The notes beneath the pieces were generated by a model. The model ran no database searches. It was not told where the DNA came from and saw only the letters and a list, made by a program, of their open reading frames with translations. Below, piece by piece: positions 53,198-64,000 of a stretch of 64,000 bases of DNA; positions within the stretch are counted from its first letter, which is position 1; every line of letters starts with the position of its first letter. The DNA is taken from the NCBI GenBank assembly GCA_016169945.1, contig JADLSH010000190.1, positions 3,348,001-3,412,000 of the forward strand, given 5' to 3'. A program made the position numbers and the translations under genes. Origin of the DNA: Trachythela sp. YZ-2020. Lineage: Eukaryota > Cnidaria > Anthozoa > Malacalcyonacea > Clavulariidae.

Positions 53198-56100
53198 ATG
53201 GCGACAGGAAGCCAAAGACGAAAAAACATTGATGGATTTCAGAAGGTATAAAATTTACTCGTATTTCTTGACTAATAAGTTAATAACTAATGTTTCGAGA
53301 CACGAGAAGATGGATGATCCGTTTGGTTGAACTTGGACAAAGAAAAGATAGTTCGTCTATTAATTCGTCTTTGTATCGACGCGGCTAACTACAGACTGAT
53401 CATCCGTCAAAGTATTTGTGTGTGTAGTTAGTCTGTACAGACGAATTTACGTGGGTAGTTGGTCTTGACGAATGATCCATCGATGAACTATGACTAAATG
53501 CGGCACTAAACGAACCATCTTGAGCCAAGTCAGCGAAAAACGTCAAAGCAAACTTCGCAACAGCTTGTATTAGAAGATCTATTTTCTAAAATTTGAGACG
53601 TGCAGAAATGCACAAACCACAAATGCCCGGGGCCAAATGCGGTGTCGAGGGCGGGGATTTACTTGGTTGGTAACGTCTCTGTGCTTGATAAACTCATGTG
53701 AGTTGAGATTGGTTGGTTTTCTCCTGTGCTTCGACGGTTTTTCTCCGGGTACTCCGGTTTTCCTCCTTCACTTGTAAAACCTGTTAAGGCTTTCTGCCCA
53801 CCTCAGAGTGGTAAACATGACAAACTAAATTAAACCAAAACAGCAGCAGGTACGCCGGAGATGGTATAGGGCAGGGGAGTCAATGCGAAAGTATGCCCTT
53901 TCGATCGGATTTCGCTGATTCTCAAATTTCGACTCATTAAATTAAATCGTTATGCCTCATCCTCAACCTATCCAGAAGTCTTGGCCGCCAGTAACCTTCC
54001 CACACTATACAATCGTAGAGACGCTCTAACAAAACAATTATTTAATGATATCTGTTCTAATGTAAACCATAGTTGCAGAGCTTACTACCCAAACCGAACA
54101 TAAATTATGTAACATTAATCTAAGAAATAAACGATTTTTTAACGTGCCCGTATGTAAGACCAATAGGCTAAAAAAGAGTTTTATATATAGTAATATTAAG
54201 TAGAATAAGTATAGCAACTTGCTTATAAAAGCAACTTGCTTATCTAGAGATACATTCTAATTTTATCTTTTTAATATCGACTGGTGTATAGTAATAGATG
54301 ACAATTTTTGACAATTTATGGATGATAACTATTCCACTATAATTGATGTAAAGTTCTACACAATGTAATGCTTAATAAACTATAACCATCTAACTGGGTT
54401 ATTAGAAAAGCAATAGGACATAAATTTTAACCTATGATCTGACTTGCAGGAAGCGGTGTAAATTCCCGTATATTTCGGTATCATTATAACTATTTTTCCT
54501 GGATGGGCCTCGGGAACTACGCCTTGAGGAAATACTTAATCTCCTCTATAATTTCATTTCGGCTACAGGGTCTATCATTAATTTTGGAAGCGAAAGAAGA
54601 GGACTCAGTAAAAAGAACAAGATTAGAACAGTTGCTGTCTGGAACTGCTGTCTGCTTAAATGGAATGGAAAGAAATGTTTTCTCAATTATAAATGAAGAT
54701 TTTCCTGATGTTCTGAAAATGTTCGAAGAACGCATCGAACGACTACAACACAGAGATTATTACATCCTGGTCGCTGGTAAGTAATGTCCTGCTAGAAAGT
54801 TATGCACGGGTGTATTGGGGTGGAGGATGAACCTTTTGTTAAGATATGTTTTGTTAAGATATGTGTTACCCCCTCCCCCCACTCCCCTTAGCTGAATAAG
54901 CCAGGGCCTTTTTTAACTAATGTACTGGAGGGGCCAAAGCCCCCCCAGCCCCCATGTTGGTCCCCCCAGTAAGCTATTTTGGCCCGCTCAGTGGAGGTCC
55001 CTTTTGTCCAAAATATAAGCAAAGTTTAGAGTTTAGAGGAAAGTTATGGTATTCTCACAACAAAGCCTGGCTCCGTTTAGATGGGATATATCAAAAATTG
55101 TTTCTGAAAATGCAGGAAATCAAGCCACAGAGACTCAAGAATACAAAAAATTTCTGGGGAGGACCCCCAGACCCCCCTTCAGCTTCCCACACCTGTAATA
55201 CACCACCTACTTGTTACGTCCCCTTTCGATGATGGCCCCCCCACTAACGATTTCTTAAAAAAGGCCCTGGTTCAATAAGCTGTACCAATGAGCCCGCGTT
55301 CAAAAGAGATATACTTCAATCAATTACTTGAAATATTGTTATAATTTATATAATCCGTGTTAATGTACGTATTTTATAGTGGGTTTCTTGTTTGTACTTT
55401 TGCAATTTCTCACATATGTTGTATATAGTTGCATTTCATTTAACTTCTACAATAAACCATAATTATTAATAATAGATCGAATACAACCGAAATTGAACTT
55501 AATTGGAGTATACATACTATGCAGCGACTCGATACCAATGCTTTGGTGTCTTCTTATTCCGGACAAGAATTGGATTGTATATTCCCGACAAGAATTGAAT
55601 TGACGTGTATTGAATTGTATTTTCGCTGGAGTGGCAAGCCCTCCTCAGCCCCCATGTCCCTCTCCCCTTCCCGCCCAAGTAAACCAACCCTCCCACACGT
55701 TAAGTTTCTTTTTTGTCTGAGATATAAGCAAAACAAAGGGGAAAATGACTTCAGAAGAGACTGAAGAGTGTTATGATATTCCCATAACAAAACCTTCAGT
55801 CCGTCTGGATGAGATATATTGTACTTACATCCGAAGTTCCAACCCTTCCTTGTATTATATTAACAGGGTTCGTGCAGGTCCTTAAACTCCTTGAAAAGTG
55901 CTTAATTTGAAAAATCAATTTCAAGGGCACTTGAAAAGTGCTTGAAAATCACACATAATGTTGATTCAAAATATAACATATCGTTCAGCCGCCATCATTT
56001 GTCAAAGTCCACTATATTTTTTCATATATTTAGATTGTGTTTTGTTTGCAAGATTTCATTTTAGTGCTTGAATAGTCCTTGAAAAGTCCTTAAATCGTCT

Positions 56101-59100
56101 TAGTGTGAACTTGCACGAACTCTGTATTAATTCGGTGATTTTAAAAACATAACTACAAAAGACAATTCATTCTCTAGGGGAAACTAGCTCAGGAAAAAGC
56201 TGTTTGATAAACTTGCTACTTGGTGTAGATCTGTTACCCTATTCAGCTCTCAGCACAACCTCAACAATATGCGAAATAAAGTATGGAAAACATCCAAAAC
56301 TTGTGGCGCACTTCAAAAATGATGGCGACAAACGAGGGCCATCTCTGCTACCAAAATCTGTGAGTTTGAAAGAACCTGACGTTTGTGGCAAGAGCTACCG
56401 AGATCAAATAGCTCCTTATGTACACAACAAAAAGAACAGGGAAGATGGATCAATCTATGAAAAAGTCGAGATACTCTGGCCACACGAATTGCTGCAGGTG
56501 AGACGACTAACAGTCGTTATGTTCGTTTATATTTTATTATTTATATTAATATGAATTATCGTGGTTTGAATACGGATGACGGTAGCTATCCAAAATAATT
56601 TCGACCTGTAGGCACAAAAATGGTTTCAAAGGGTAGCACGGGTGGCGGAAGCGGTTAGCGCGCTGCCTCTTACCACTGAGTTGAGCCTGTTTCACAACAG
56701 GTCGAGGTCACTGTTGGTACTCGCATGAGATCGGCAGTGTGCTCAAATAACTCATGTAAGTTGAGATTCTCTCCTGTGCTTCGAGGGTTTTCCCCGGGTA
56801 CTCCGGTTTCCTCCCTCTAATACTAACCCTTAGGAACTAACAATGGGGCCACAGTAATTGGCTGACGCTGTTGTGGACTCCCTGCCATTGAGGCGAAGTT
56901 GAATAATAAAAAAAATAAAAAAAATACACAACCAAAACAAAGAAAAATAGGCGTGGAAAGTTTGAATGCCCATCCACTCACGTTTCAACCACAACCGTTT
57001 AAGCACCAATCGAAATTTTTCCTGAAAATTCTAACTGTAGGTGAAACCGTGGTTGTAACAAAGAATTTGAGGTGTGCGAAACTATAATATCCGCTCTATG
57101 GCGAAGCTATATCGAACGCTCTCCAATATTTCACGTGAACTAAAACATTCGTGCGATCCCTGGACAAGTACGATCATGTACCGTTTTCATTATGAGTGAT
57201 CTGAAGACGCAACGTTGGTGAAGATACGTGTGTGGAAATCTCTCGAATATGCAATAATTAAATCCTATTATTGCATCTTTACATATCACATTGCTATTCT
57301 AGGTTGGTGTTGTGATTATCGACAGTCCAGGTGTTGGTGAATCCGAGAAAATGGATCAAATTTTGATGAGTTACCTGCCAAACGCTTTTGCTTTTATCTA
57401 TGTCATTAACAGTTCAAATGCTGGAGGCATTCAAAAAGACAGGGTGGGTATTACAGAATTATCTTCATTTCTGATATTGCAAAGATCAACGAAATATTCG
57501 TTCTCTCTAGTGGGATTATATTGTACTGTTTAGTTTATTATGTTTACCACTCTAAACAAGGCGGGAAGCCTGAACAGGATTTTCAACCCAGTACGTAGTT
57601 GCCAAAGTTTCTAATGGTTAATTTTTAGTGAGGTAGTTTTTAGTAACCGGAGTACCCAGAAAAAATACCTCGAAGCACAGGAGAGAACCAACCAATCTCA
57701 ACTTACATGAGTTAATCAAGCACAGAGACGTTACCCAACCTGAGTAAATCCCTGCCCTCGACCTGCTGTATAGCCGGCTAACTCAGAGGCAAGGGTCAGA
57801 GAGCTAACCGCATCTTTCACCCGTGCTTCCCTATGAAGGAGAGATTATTCCATGGGGAAAATTTTCCTTTATCTTTTTCAGTTGGTAAGAATCTTGGACA
57901 AGGTTCGCAGTCTTGAATCTGTAGATGAAATGAATTCTAATCATTTGGCCGAGTGCGCGCTATTTGTTGCCAATAAATGGGACCAGATTGATGAATATGA
58001 ACGGCCTGAGGTTAAACAACACATTGTTAAACAGTTGATGCAGTATTGGCCAGATGGAAATCCACTTCAGCAAACGATATGTATCTCAACGAAGGATGCT
58101 CTTGCAAAGCGAAGGCGTGGCGAAGTCACTGAAGAATATGATGTTTTACTGGAAGGAATAAAGTCCATGATTTTGAAAGCAATCAACAGCAGATTGAACA
58201 ACCATTGGGCGTAAGTGTACATACCTATACAGACATACAGGCATTGACACGCGCGATCAGGGGTGCGCCCAGGGGGGTTGGAAAACTAATCGGGTTTCTA
58301 ATGATTAGATTTCTAAGGTCTCTCAGAAACGGTATTTCGTTAATTCTGAGATGCATTCCAACTGAGGAACAGTGGCGCCGGCAAGGGGGGGGGGCGAGTG
58401 GGAGCGAGGGGGCGAGGGCGAGGGGCGAGGGGGCGAGGGGCGAGGGGGCGAGGGGCGAGGGGGCGAGGGGGCGAGGGGGCGAGGGGGCGGCCGGACCCCT
58501 ACAATTTGTTTGCCCCCCCAAAAATAAATCCTGGCGCCGCCACTGCTGAGGAAGAGCTAGCCACAGCCATGAAATAGCCACACTTCCCAAGTTTTGAAAC
58601 GTCAAGGTATTTTGAAATATATTTATTGATTACTATCGCAAGAAAAGTTGCAAAGAATAGTGTTCAAAAATAGTGTACTGCTTCGCGGGATAAACAAGTT
58701 TTAAATCCAAAATAGTAATGCCTTACAAGTTACAAGTAAGCTGGTGCTTCCTACGTAGGTTTTATGTCGAGAGAATCAGCAGTTGATTTGACAAAGAATG
58801 GCTGGGTGTTAATTCGGGTAGCTTACTGATTCATGTGACATGGGTAGTGTTTTGATTAACATATTTATACAGCACATTGTAAATAGATGACTAAATATAT
58901 ATTTTCCATTTTGGAATATTTTTTGTTTTAGGTGGGTAAATCTAGTTTTGGATCGAATAATATTCAGGATCGATGGATTCAATCTATCTATGTTACAAGA
59001 TCGTGAAACCCTTATCAAGCGAATGAATGCACTTCAGATGCAGATTTTGGTGCTGCAAGATGCACGTCAGCAGGAAATAGCTGAACTGGAAGCAATGTTT

Positions 59101-62032
59101 GTGGACGAAACGGAAAATCTCGTCAATGCCCTTTTTGATTACCTCCGTTCTCCAGAATTCGAAAATAAATTTACCTCATGGGAAGATTGGGAAATCCCTG
59201 ACGAAGAGGACACGTGGGTGTCAACGAAGGCCAAGATTAAAAAGGTCCTGGAGAAAAGATTTGAAACATTTTTGACAAAATGGGAAAAAACGAACGGCGT
59301 CCACGCTAAAGTACACGACGAACTTATCCAATGTTTTCAAACAAGGTAAAGCTTTCAGAGGCGTAGCCTCGGGGAGAATGGGGGGACGAGTCCACACCCT
59401 CCGCATACTCTCCTTCACGACCACTTGGCGGAGCGTGTGCACAATATATCACCGCAACTAGCAAATTGATTGCATATCCAGGACTCTAAGAGGCATTAGA
59501 TGTCAAAATGTTCCGGTGGAACATGCCCCGGACCCTCCCTCACCCTCCCCCCGCTAGCATTGCAATGCATTGCATTGCATTGTCATCAAAACCGCTATTC
59601 TTCTTGCTATTTTCAAAAGGTTTCGTCTCGCCGAAGCACAGATAAAAGATATAGAAGATGTCATACACAGTCAACATTCCCAAGCTAGTTCAGAATCCAC
59701 TGAGAAGGAAGAAAGACAGCTCCACTTTAATGTCCGCGCAAAAGTTATGCTCGGAGCTAAAAGTCCACTATGGATCACTGTTGGTGTAGCGAGTTTGATT
59801 GTATCGATTCCCGCGTATGCTGTGAGAAGGGTACGAAAGAGCATCGGAGGCAAGATGGAAATCGACACATATCAAAAGGATCGGAAGGAGTATTTAACAA
59901 AAAAATCCAAGAAGTTTTTAGCTTCCAGATCTGCGAGTAGAGATCAAGTACGCGACTTTGTTAAAGAGCAGATGCATCTAGCTGAAGCCATGTTGCGAGA
60001 GTATGTGTCCAGAATTCCTAGAATTCTCGAAGCAAACAGAAGAATGGCTTCGGAATTGATGAATGAAACTCGATCGAAGGATGATGTGTGGCGATCAAAC
60101 TTGCCCATATACAACAAATGTGTGGGATTACAAAATATGTTGTCAACATTTGGAATCCTCATCTGGCCCGAAACGATCAGCTCTAACCAACTCAATTGGA
60201 GTGAAGACGAACAGTCTTTCATTGGTGAGGGGGAATTTTCTTCAGTGTATTCGGGTATTTTGACCAGAAGTGACATTGAAAGTTCCGAAAATGGTTCCCC
60301 TACCATCGTTGCTGTTAAAGTTTTTAAACTACCTCTTGATTGTTCGAATGCGAACTTGTTTTTGAAAAACGAAACCAAGTTAAGGTAGGTTTAAGTGGAA
60401 TGGTAGCCATGGTCATTTGCATAGGGAGAAACATTCGGAAATAACATCCATTAAAGCTGGATTTTTGGGGAGTCAGTATATCATAAAACCAAATACAAAT
60501 TAGTCAGGCCGATCCGAAGTCGTCGCATCATAGCCCCCCTCCCCCGTTCCAACAGGCCGATCCGAAGTCGCCGCATCATAGCCCCCCCCCCCCGTTCCAA
60601 CACCTATGGTCTTAAGTAAACGGGCCGTGTGACAGTTATAGTCTCATCCTTTCTCGTATCTTTTACTTTTTTAGGGAGTTGCAGCACGAAAACATTTGCA
60701 AGTTCTTTGGTGCAGCCATACTGAAGGATAACACTTCACCAGAAAACAGCAGAGTCGTACTGGTCATGGGAATGTACCATCAAAGTCTCAGGAGTGTGAT
60801 TTTTCACGATGATTTTGCACCACCTGCCAATGCTGTTGCTACGAAACGTTCTGCAATCGTACGATTTCTCGAGTGGGCAACACAAATCGCGGACGCATTG
60901 ACTTACATACATTGCTTGAAGCTAGTCCACAAACATCTGAAACTCGAAAACGTATTGGTTAGTATAAGCATTTCGCGCATACAGCGCTCGGACACCTGAA
61001 AAGGACCATACAAAAGAAAGGGGCACTTTTTGTACTTTTTGTGGGTCTCGTATAACTGATTTGTGGCCTCCCCAAGCATTCCCCAGTTTATATGTGAAAA
61101 AATGACCCTGCTATACGAAACGTCGACGTTTGTGCTATATTTTTAGTAAGGTATTGATCTTTCGATATTCTGAATAACATGAAGCTACTGCCATCATACC
61201 TAATTTTATGCAATATTTATCACTGCACATTCCATAAGCAAATAGGGGGTCTGCCAGTCCAGAGACTGCTGGTACCCCCCAGGAAAATGTAACGGAAGAC
61301 ACCCTTTGAGGTGTCAATCTAGATTGACTAAAAAGGACTGCGGGAAGAGCAACCATGCCTGCCCAGTGCTGACAGCAATCCCTGACAAGAATTTTTTTAG
61401 CGAATGTGGCATTTTCATATAAAAATTGAAAATAGTCCACAACCAATGATATGGAAAGTGTCAAACTAAAATACTTAAAGTTTTATTCAATCTAGATTGA
61501 AACCTATATTTATGGGTATGATTGCCATTTCAAATTCTCAAACGGAACTGCTTATTGTTCGGGCTTGAAACACGATGAAGTCGTCATTAGTTCCGATTTG
61601 AAAAGCTGTATACCTTACATTTCTTTAAAGGTCGGTCCAGACGAATGCCTAAAGATGTCAGACATCGGAATTATGGGACAGAACGAAGTAACTGAACGAA
61701 GTATGATTTACGCAGCACCTGAAGTACTTCAAGCCAGCAACTACAGCACCAATAGTGATGTATACAGTCTTGGTCTCGTTTTCTGGGAAATGTGGTATGG
61801 AAGCCAAGTTTTCTCTGAAATTTTGCCGCTCGACAAACACGAGTTCTTGGAAAAAGTTGTCTCCGGGTATCGCCCGCAAAAACACGACTGCAAGATCACC
61901 TCGGCCGAAGTTCAAACAATCATTCACTACTGTTGGACTGGGGAGAAAGATATGCGCATGACAGCATCACGATGTTACAGTAATCTTGTCAGTGTACTCA
62001 AAGGAATTCAAACTAAGGAAAATAACGACTAA
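53198..62032 (+). CDS. DSTYK-like: DSTYK-like dynamin-type GTPase with C-terminal kinase (969 aa, 9 exons)
   Basis: Exons: 53198-53245, 54569-54776, 56178-56497, 57303-57443, 57882-58210, 58932-59345, 59620-60384, 60675-60957, 61631-62032. All GT-AG with matching phases; 2910 nt, one stop. The first exon is least certain. GTPase motifs: P-loop GETSSGKS (86-93), DSPG (199-202), NKWD (270-273). Helical, charged residues 350-530 are followed by one hydrophobic segment WITVGVASLIVSIPAYAV (538-555), a possible membrane anchor. Kinase: GEGEFSSVY (689-697), VAVK Lys 720, catalytic loop HKHLKLEN (827-834) where HRD should be, DIG (847-849), APE (865-867), DVYSLGLVFWEM. Size and order fit vertebrate DSTYK (about 930 aa). 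From memory, vertebrate DSTYK lacks a working P-loop but keeps HRD; here it is the reverse. Predicted role: GTP-driven membrane or scaffold protein with a pseudokinase. Confidence 0.85.
53640..53836 (+). mobile_element. SINE fragment in intron 1 of the GTPase-kinase gene
   Basis: Matches the body and tail of the SINE at 42771-43084 (GTTGAGATTGGTTGG, CTCCTGTGCTTCG, CACCTCAGAGTGG); the tRNA-like head is truncated. Confidence 0.65.
54902..55269. mobile_element. MITE with CAGGGCCTTTTTT ends in intron 2
   Basis: Ends CAGGGCCTTTTTTAA and TTAAAAAAGGCCCTG are inverted, with G and C runs inside. No clear 8-bp duplication. A plus-strand open frame inside (54954-55232) has no domain. Confidence 0.6.
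56637..56890 (+). mobile_element. SINE copy in intron 3 of the GTPase-kinase gene
   Basis: Head GGGTGGCGGAAGCGGTTAGC, B-box-like AGGTCGAGG, body CTCCTGTGCTTCGAGGG. Same family as 42771-43084. Confidence 0.7.
57538..57832 (-). mobile_element. SINE copy, inverted, in intron 4 of the GTPase-kinase gene
   Basis: Reverse complement of the same family: GAAGCACAGGAGAGAACC, CCTCGACCTGCTGTATAGCC, ending CGCATCTTTCACCCGTGC. With the copy in intron 3 it forms an inverted pair around exon 4 (57303-57443). Confidence 0.7.
58370..58545. mobile_element. hAT-type MITE with perfect 8-bp duplication in intron 5
   Basis: Ends CAGTGGCGCCGG and CCGCCACTG; CTGAGGAA is repeated exactly at 58362-58369 and 58546-58553. 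The interior is a run of GAGGGGCGAGGGGGC repeats. The ends match the family of 15304-15716. Confidence 0.88.
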
Positions 62033-62704
62033 GGTCATACGAGATAGGGGAAACTAATAGCAATTGAAGGCAAACTGAGAAAGTAAAGAAACATTATTGC
62101 AACACTGTCTTCTAGTTATATAGACAAACCAGGAAACAGTTTTGGCCTGTAGGCTGTAGAGTCAAGTAACCCCCCCCCCTCTCTCTCTCTCTTTCCCTAG
62201 GTTTTCTACTAAATCCCTCTTTTTCAGAATACATTGCTTCCCACGCCCAAATGCTCTTGGTAGTTTGGCCTACTTTAGTAGTTTTTGGTAAACGATATTT
62301 GGCTCTGAGCATGCGCCGTGACCGCAAATCTGAAATTCAACTGTAAATTCGTTGAACTCCCGTGTAAAATTTTGCAGAAAGATTTCAATATTTTTGAAGT
62401 TTAAAGAATATTTCAAGTGGTATGTACCTCGTTGTTTAAAACTTATATCATTAATGTTGAGTGTGATATATTTTATATTGAGAAATACTAAAGACAAACA
62501 TGAATTTAGTTGAAAGGAAATTGTCACAATTTGATGTGAGTATAAATATGCATGGTCGAATGAAGATTCAACGGCCATTTACGGCCCCAAATAAATTTAT
62601 AAAATTAGCGCTGTATTTGCTGCCTCGTTTTGTAAGAGATCCCGTTTTATTCTTTCATGAAATGGATTTAATTCATGCAGCAGATGGTGGTCAATTGACA
62701 AATA
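62033..62704. other. 3' flank of the GTPase-kinase gene
   Basis: Contains a C run and (CT)n at 62170-62195 and AT-rich sequence. AATAAATTTATAA near 62590 is a possible but distant poly-A signal. Confidence 0.4.
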
Positions 62705-63173
62705 GTAGGTGTGCAAATCTGATCCAAATCCGATCGAATTCGGACAAAAATTCACGCGCTCGCTCGGATCGGATTGGATTTTGTTGCTTTTCTGTCTGAT
62801 CGGATTAGATCGGATTTGTTTTTCCTTGCATTGGGTAACAATGGGTCTTATTTTGTCATTAAAATTCATTGCAACAATTAATTAAGGTATTGCTACATTC
62901 TACAACTGTCAATGAGGCTTCTCACTTTTCAGTGTTTTCACTGTTCTCCAATTTATTTGTCTTGGTTATAATATTAAAGTTAAGGAAGTTATAAAATATA
63001 AAGTGTTCAACTTATCAGTGTTCGGATCAGATGAAGACTTTTTAGCATCGGATTTAATATATATTTTTCGGATTGAATCGGACCGGATTACATTTTCCAG
63101 CTTCGGATTCGGATTGATAAGTAGACCAAACTCCGGATTCAAATAAGCCAATCCGATCCGACACACACCTCTA
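62705..63173. mobile_element. MITE with TAG(A)GGTGTG ends
   Basis: Left TAGGTGTGCAAATCTGATCC and right GGATCGGATTGG/CACACACCTCTA (as inverted forms), with GGATCGGATT words throughout. Ends of this type are common in hAT-type MITEs. Target duplication not clear. Confidence 0.6.
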
Positions 63174-64000
63174 GTTCATATGAGCCAGTGTCACACCGGA
63201 TAGTGTCATCTGCAGAAAGTGTTTCCCAGGACAATATCTGCTGCTAGCACATACTGTCTCCCCGAATACTATATGCGACGCGATAGTGTCCCCCCTTGCA
63301 GGTTTTGTTGTCCAAAAGAAGGGTGACACACAGGCAGCCCAAGCTCACATTGTTGCTATATTAATTTTTTTTTTTATTAATTATTTTTTATTATTGCTGT
63401 TTGTATGTTATGTGTATGTGTTATGTCTGTTATGCTATTTGCCAGAAATGGTATGATGGAATTAAATATATATTTATTATTGATGGTTAGGGTACTTCAT
63501 ATTAGCAAATTATAGTAGACTTAATAGTCAAATATATATTGTCAAAAAATTGCTAAAATATTGTGTCAAATGAAGAAATAAAGTTACTTACTTCTACTAC
63601 AAGTTGCAATCGACTTTTCGGTGTTGACTTGGTGTGATTTTAAATCCACTTTGAGGGGATGGTATTATATGTAATATTAAGGAGAAGGCAAGTAAATACA
63701 CCTCCAACGAACTCCCATCAGCTTCACAAATCCTTCTCGCGTCGCATAATAATTCATCGAATCGCCAAAAAAAAACCAGATCCATAAAGCCCATTACATT
63801 TCACATCACAATCATCGTCTTCAGCAAACACAAGAGATTTTTTGTCGGTGAAAATCCATAATTTGTTCGATTTTCTGACAATCTCAGGATGCGTGGCTGT
63901 CGATACCCGGGGATATTCAGTTGAGAGCTCGCGAGTTCGAATTACACTCTTTATTGTTATTGGTTCATTCGAATCGCGTTCACACGACAACAAATGTAAT
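63174..64000. other. Right edge, no supported gene
   Basis: AT-rich. A minus-strand candidate exon at 63794-63702 (MGFMDLVFFWRFDELL...SSLE before GTGTAT) has the right start, phase and donor for a first exon but no recognisable partner. Confidence 0.3.

Noticed and set aside
54954..55232. 92-aa plus-strand frame
   Set aside because: It lies inside a MITE within an intron and has no domain or family.
63702..63794. Candidate first exon ending SSLE before a GT donor
   Set aside because: Start, length and phase fit a first exon, but the sequence shows no similarity beyond the last two residues to the MAS exons, and the region towards 62033 holds only a MITE and no partner exon.

Overview
This is eukaryotic, AT-rich, intron- and transposon-rich DNA from a marine invertebrate. 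The best guess is a sponge (Porifera), at moderate to low confidence. The guess rests on a local cluster of TKL-type kinases with the catalytic-loop signature HRD(I/V)SSANVLLW, together with Merlin, PIF/Harbinger, Penelope-like and retrozyme-type elements; a cnidarian is not excluded. No complete tRNA or rRNA gene and no CRISPR array is visible.

Layout. (1) 1.0-50.9 kb, minus strand: a head-to-tail array of paralogous genes. Three can be assembled completely from splice sites with every phase matching: gene A (16757-24246, 750 aa), gene B (29703-41284, 602 aa) and gene C (46356-49888, 678 aa). Each encodes a short N-terminal exon starting MAS, an 18-19 residue linker exon, a long coiled coil built of 14-residue (42-bp) tandem repeats, and an intact TKL-like protein kinase whose last 65-67 residues lie on a separate exon. 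A fourth member (gene D, 1029-2748) shares the first exon but continues into a PDZ-like segment and runs off the left edge. A similar non-coding leader block ending in the same splice donor lies upstream of all four. (2) 10.3-11.5 kb, plus strand: the 3' end of an unrelated, unrecognised gene. (3) 53.2-62.0 kb, plus strand: a nine-exon gene (969 aa) for a dynamin-type GTPase joined to a C-terminal kinase, organised like DSTYK. Its GTPase motifs are intact, but the kinase HRD aspartate is replaced by histidine.

Mobile DNA fills the introns and gaps. Intron 2 of gene A holds a tandem array of about 0.75 kb with three complete type I hammerhead ribozymes on the plus strand (monomers of 296 and 406 nt): a candidate metazoan retrozyme giving small circular RNAs. 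Intron 2 of gene B (7.4 kb) holds rearranged Penelope-like fragments with their own hammerhead-like motifs, a large palindrome split by a hAT-type MITE, and a 4-kb PIF/Harbinger element whose transposase and MADF-protein genes are both broken. The corresponding intron of gene C is only 382 bp. Other elements include a Merlin remnant, several MITEs with clear target-site duplications, tRNA-derived SINEs (three inside introns of the GTPase-kinase gene), and a short reading frame with a perfect 2A recoding motif.

How the genes may work together is inference. Tandem kinases with near-identical catalytic domains and rapidly changing coiled coils suggest signalling proteins that assemble through the coiled coil. 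The GTPase-kinase next door is a separate family. All gene models come from reading splice sites by eye and need transcript support.
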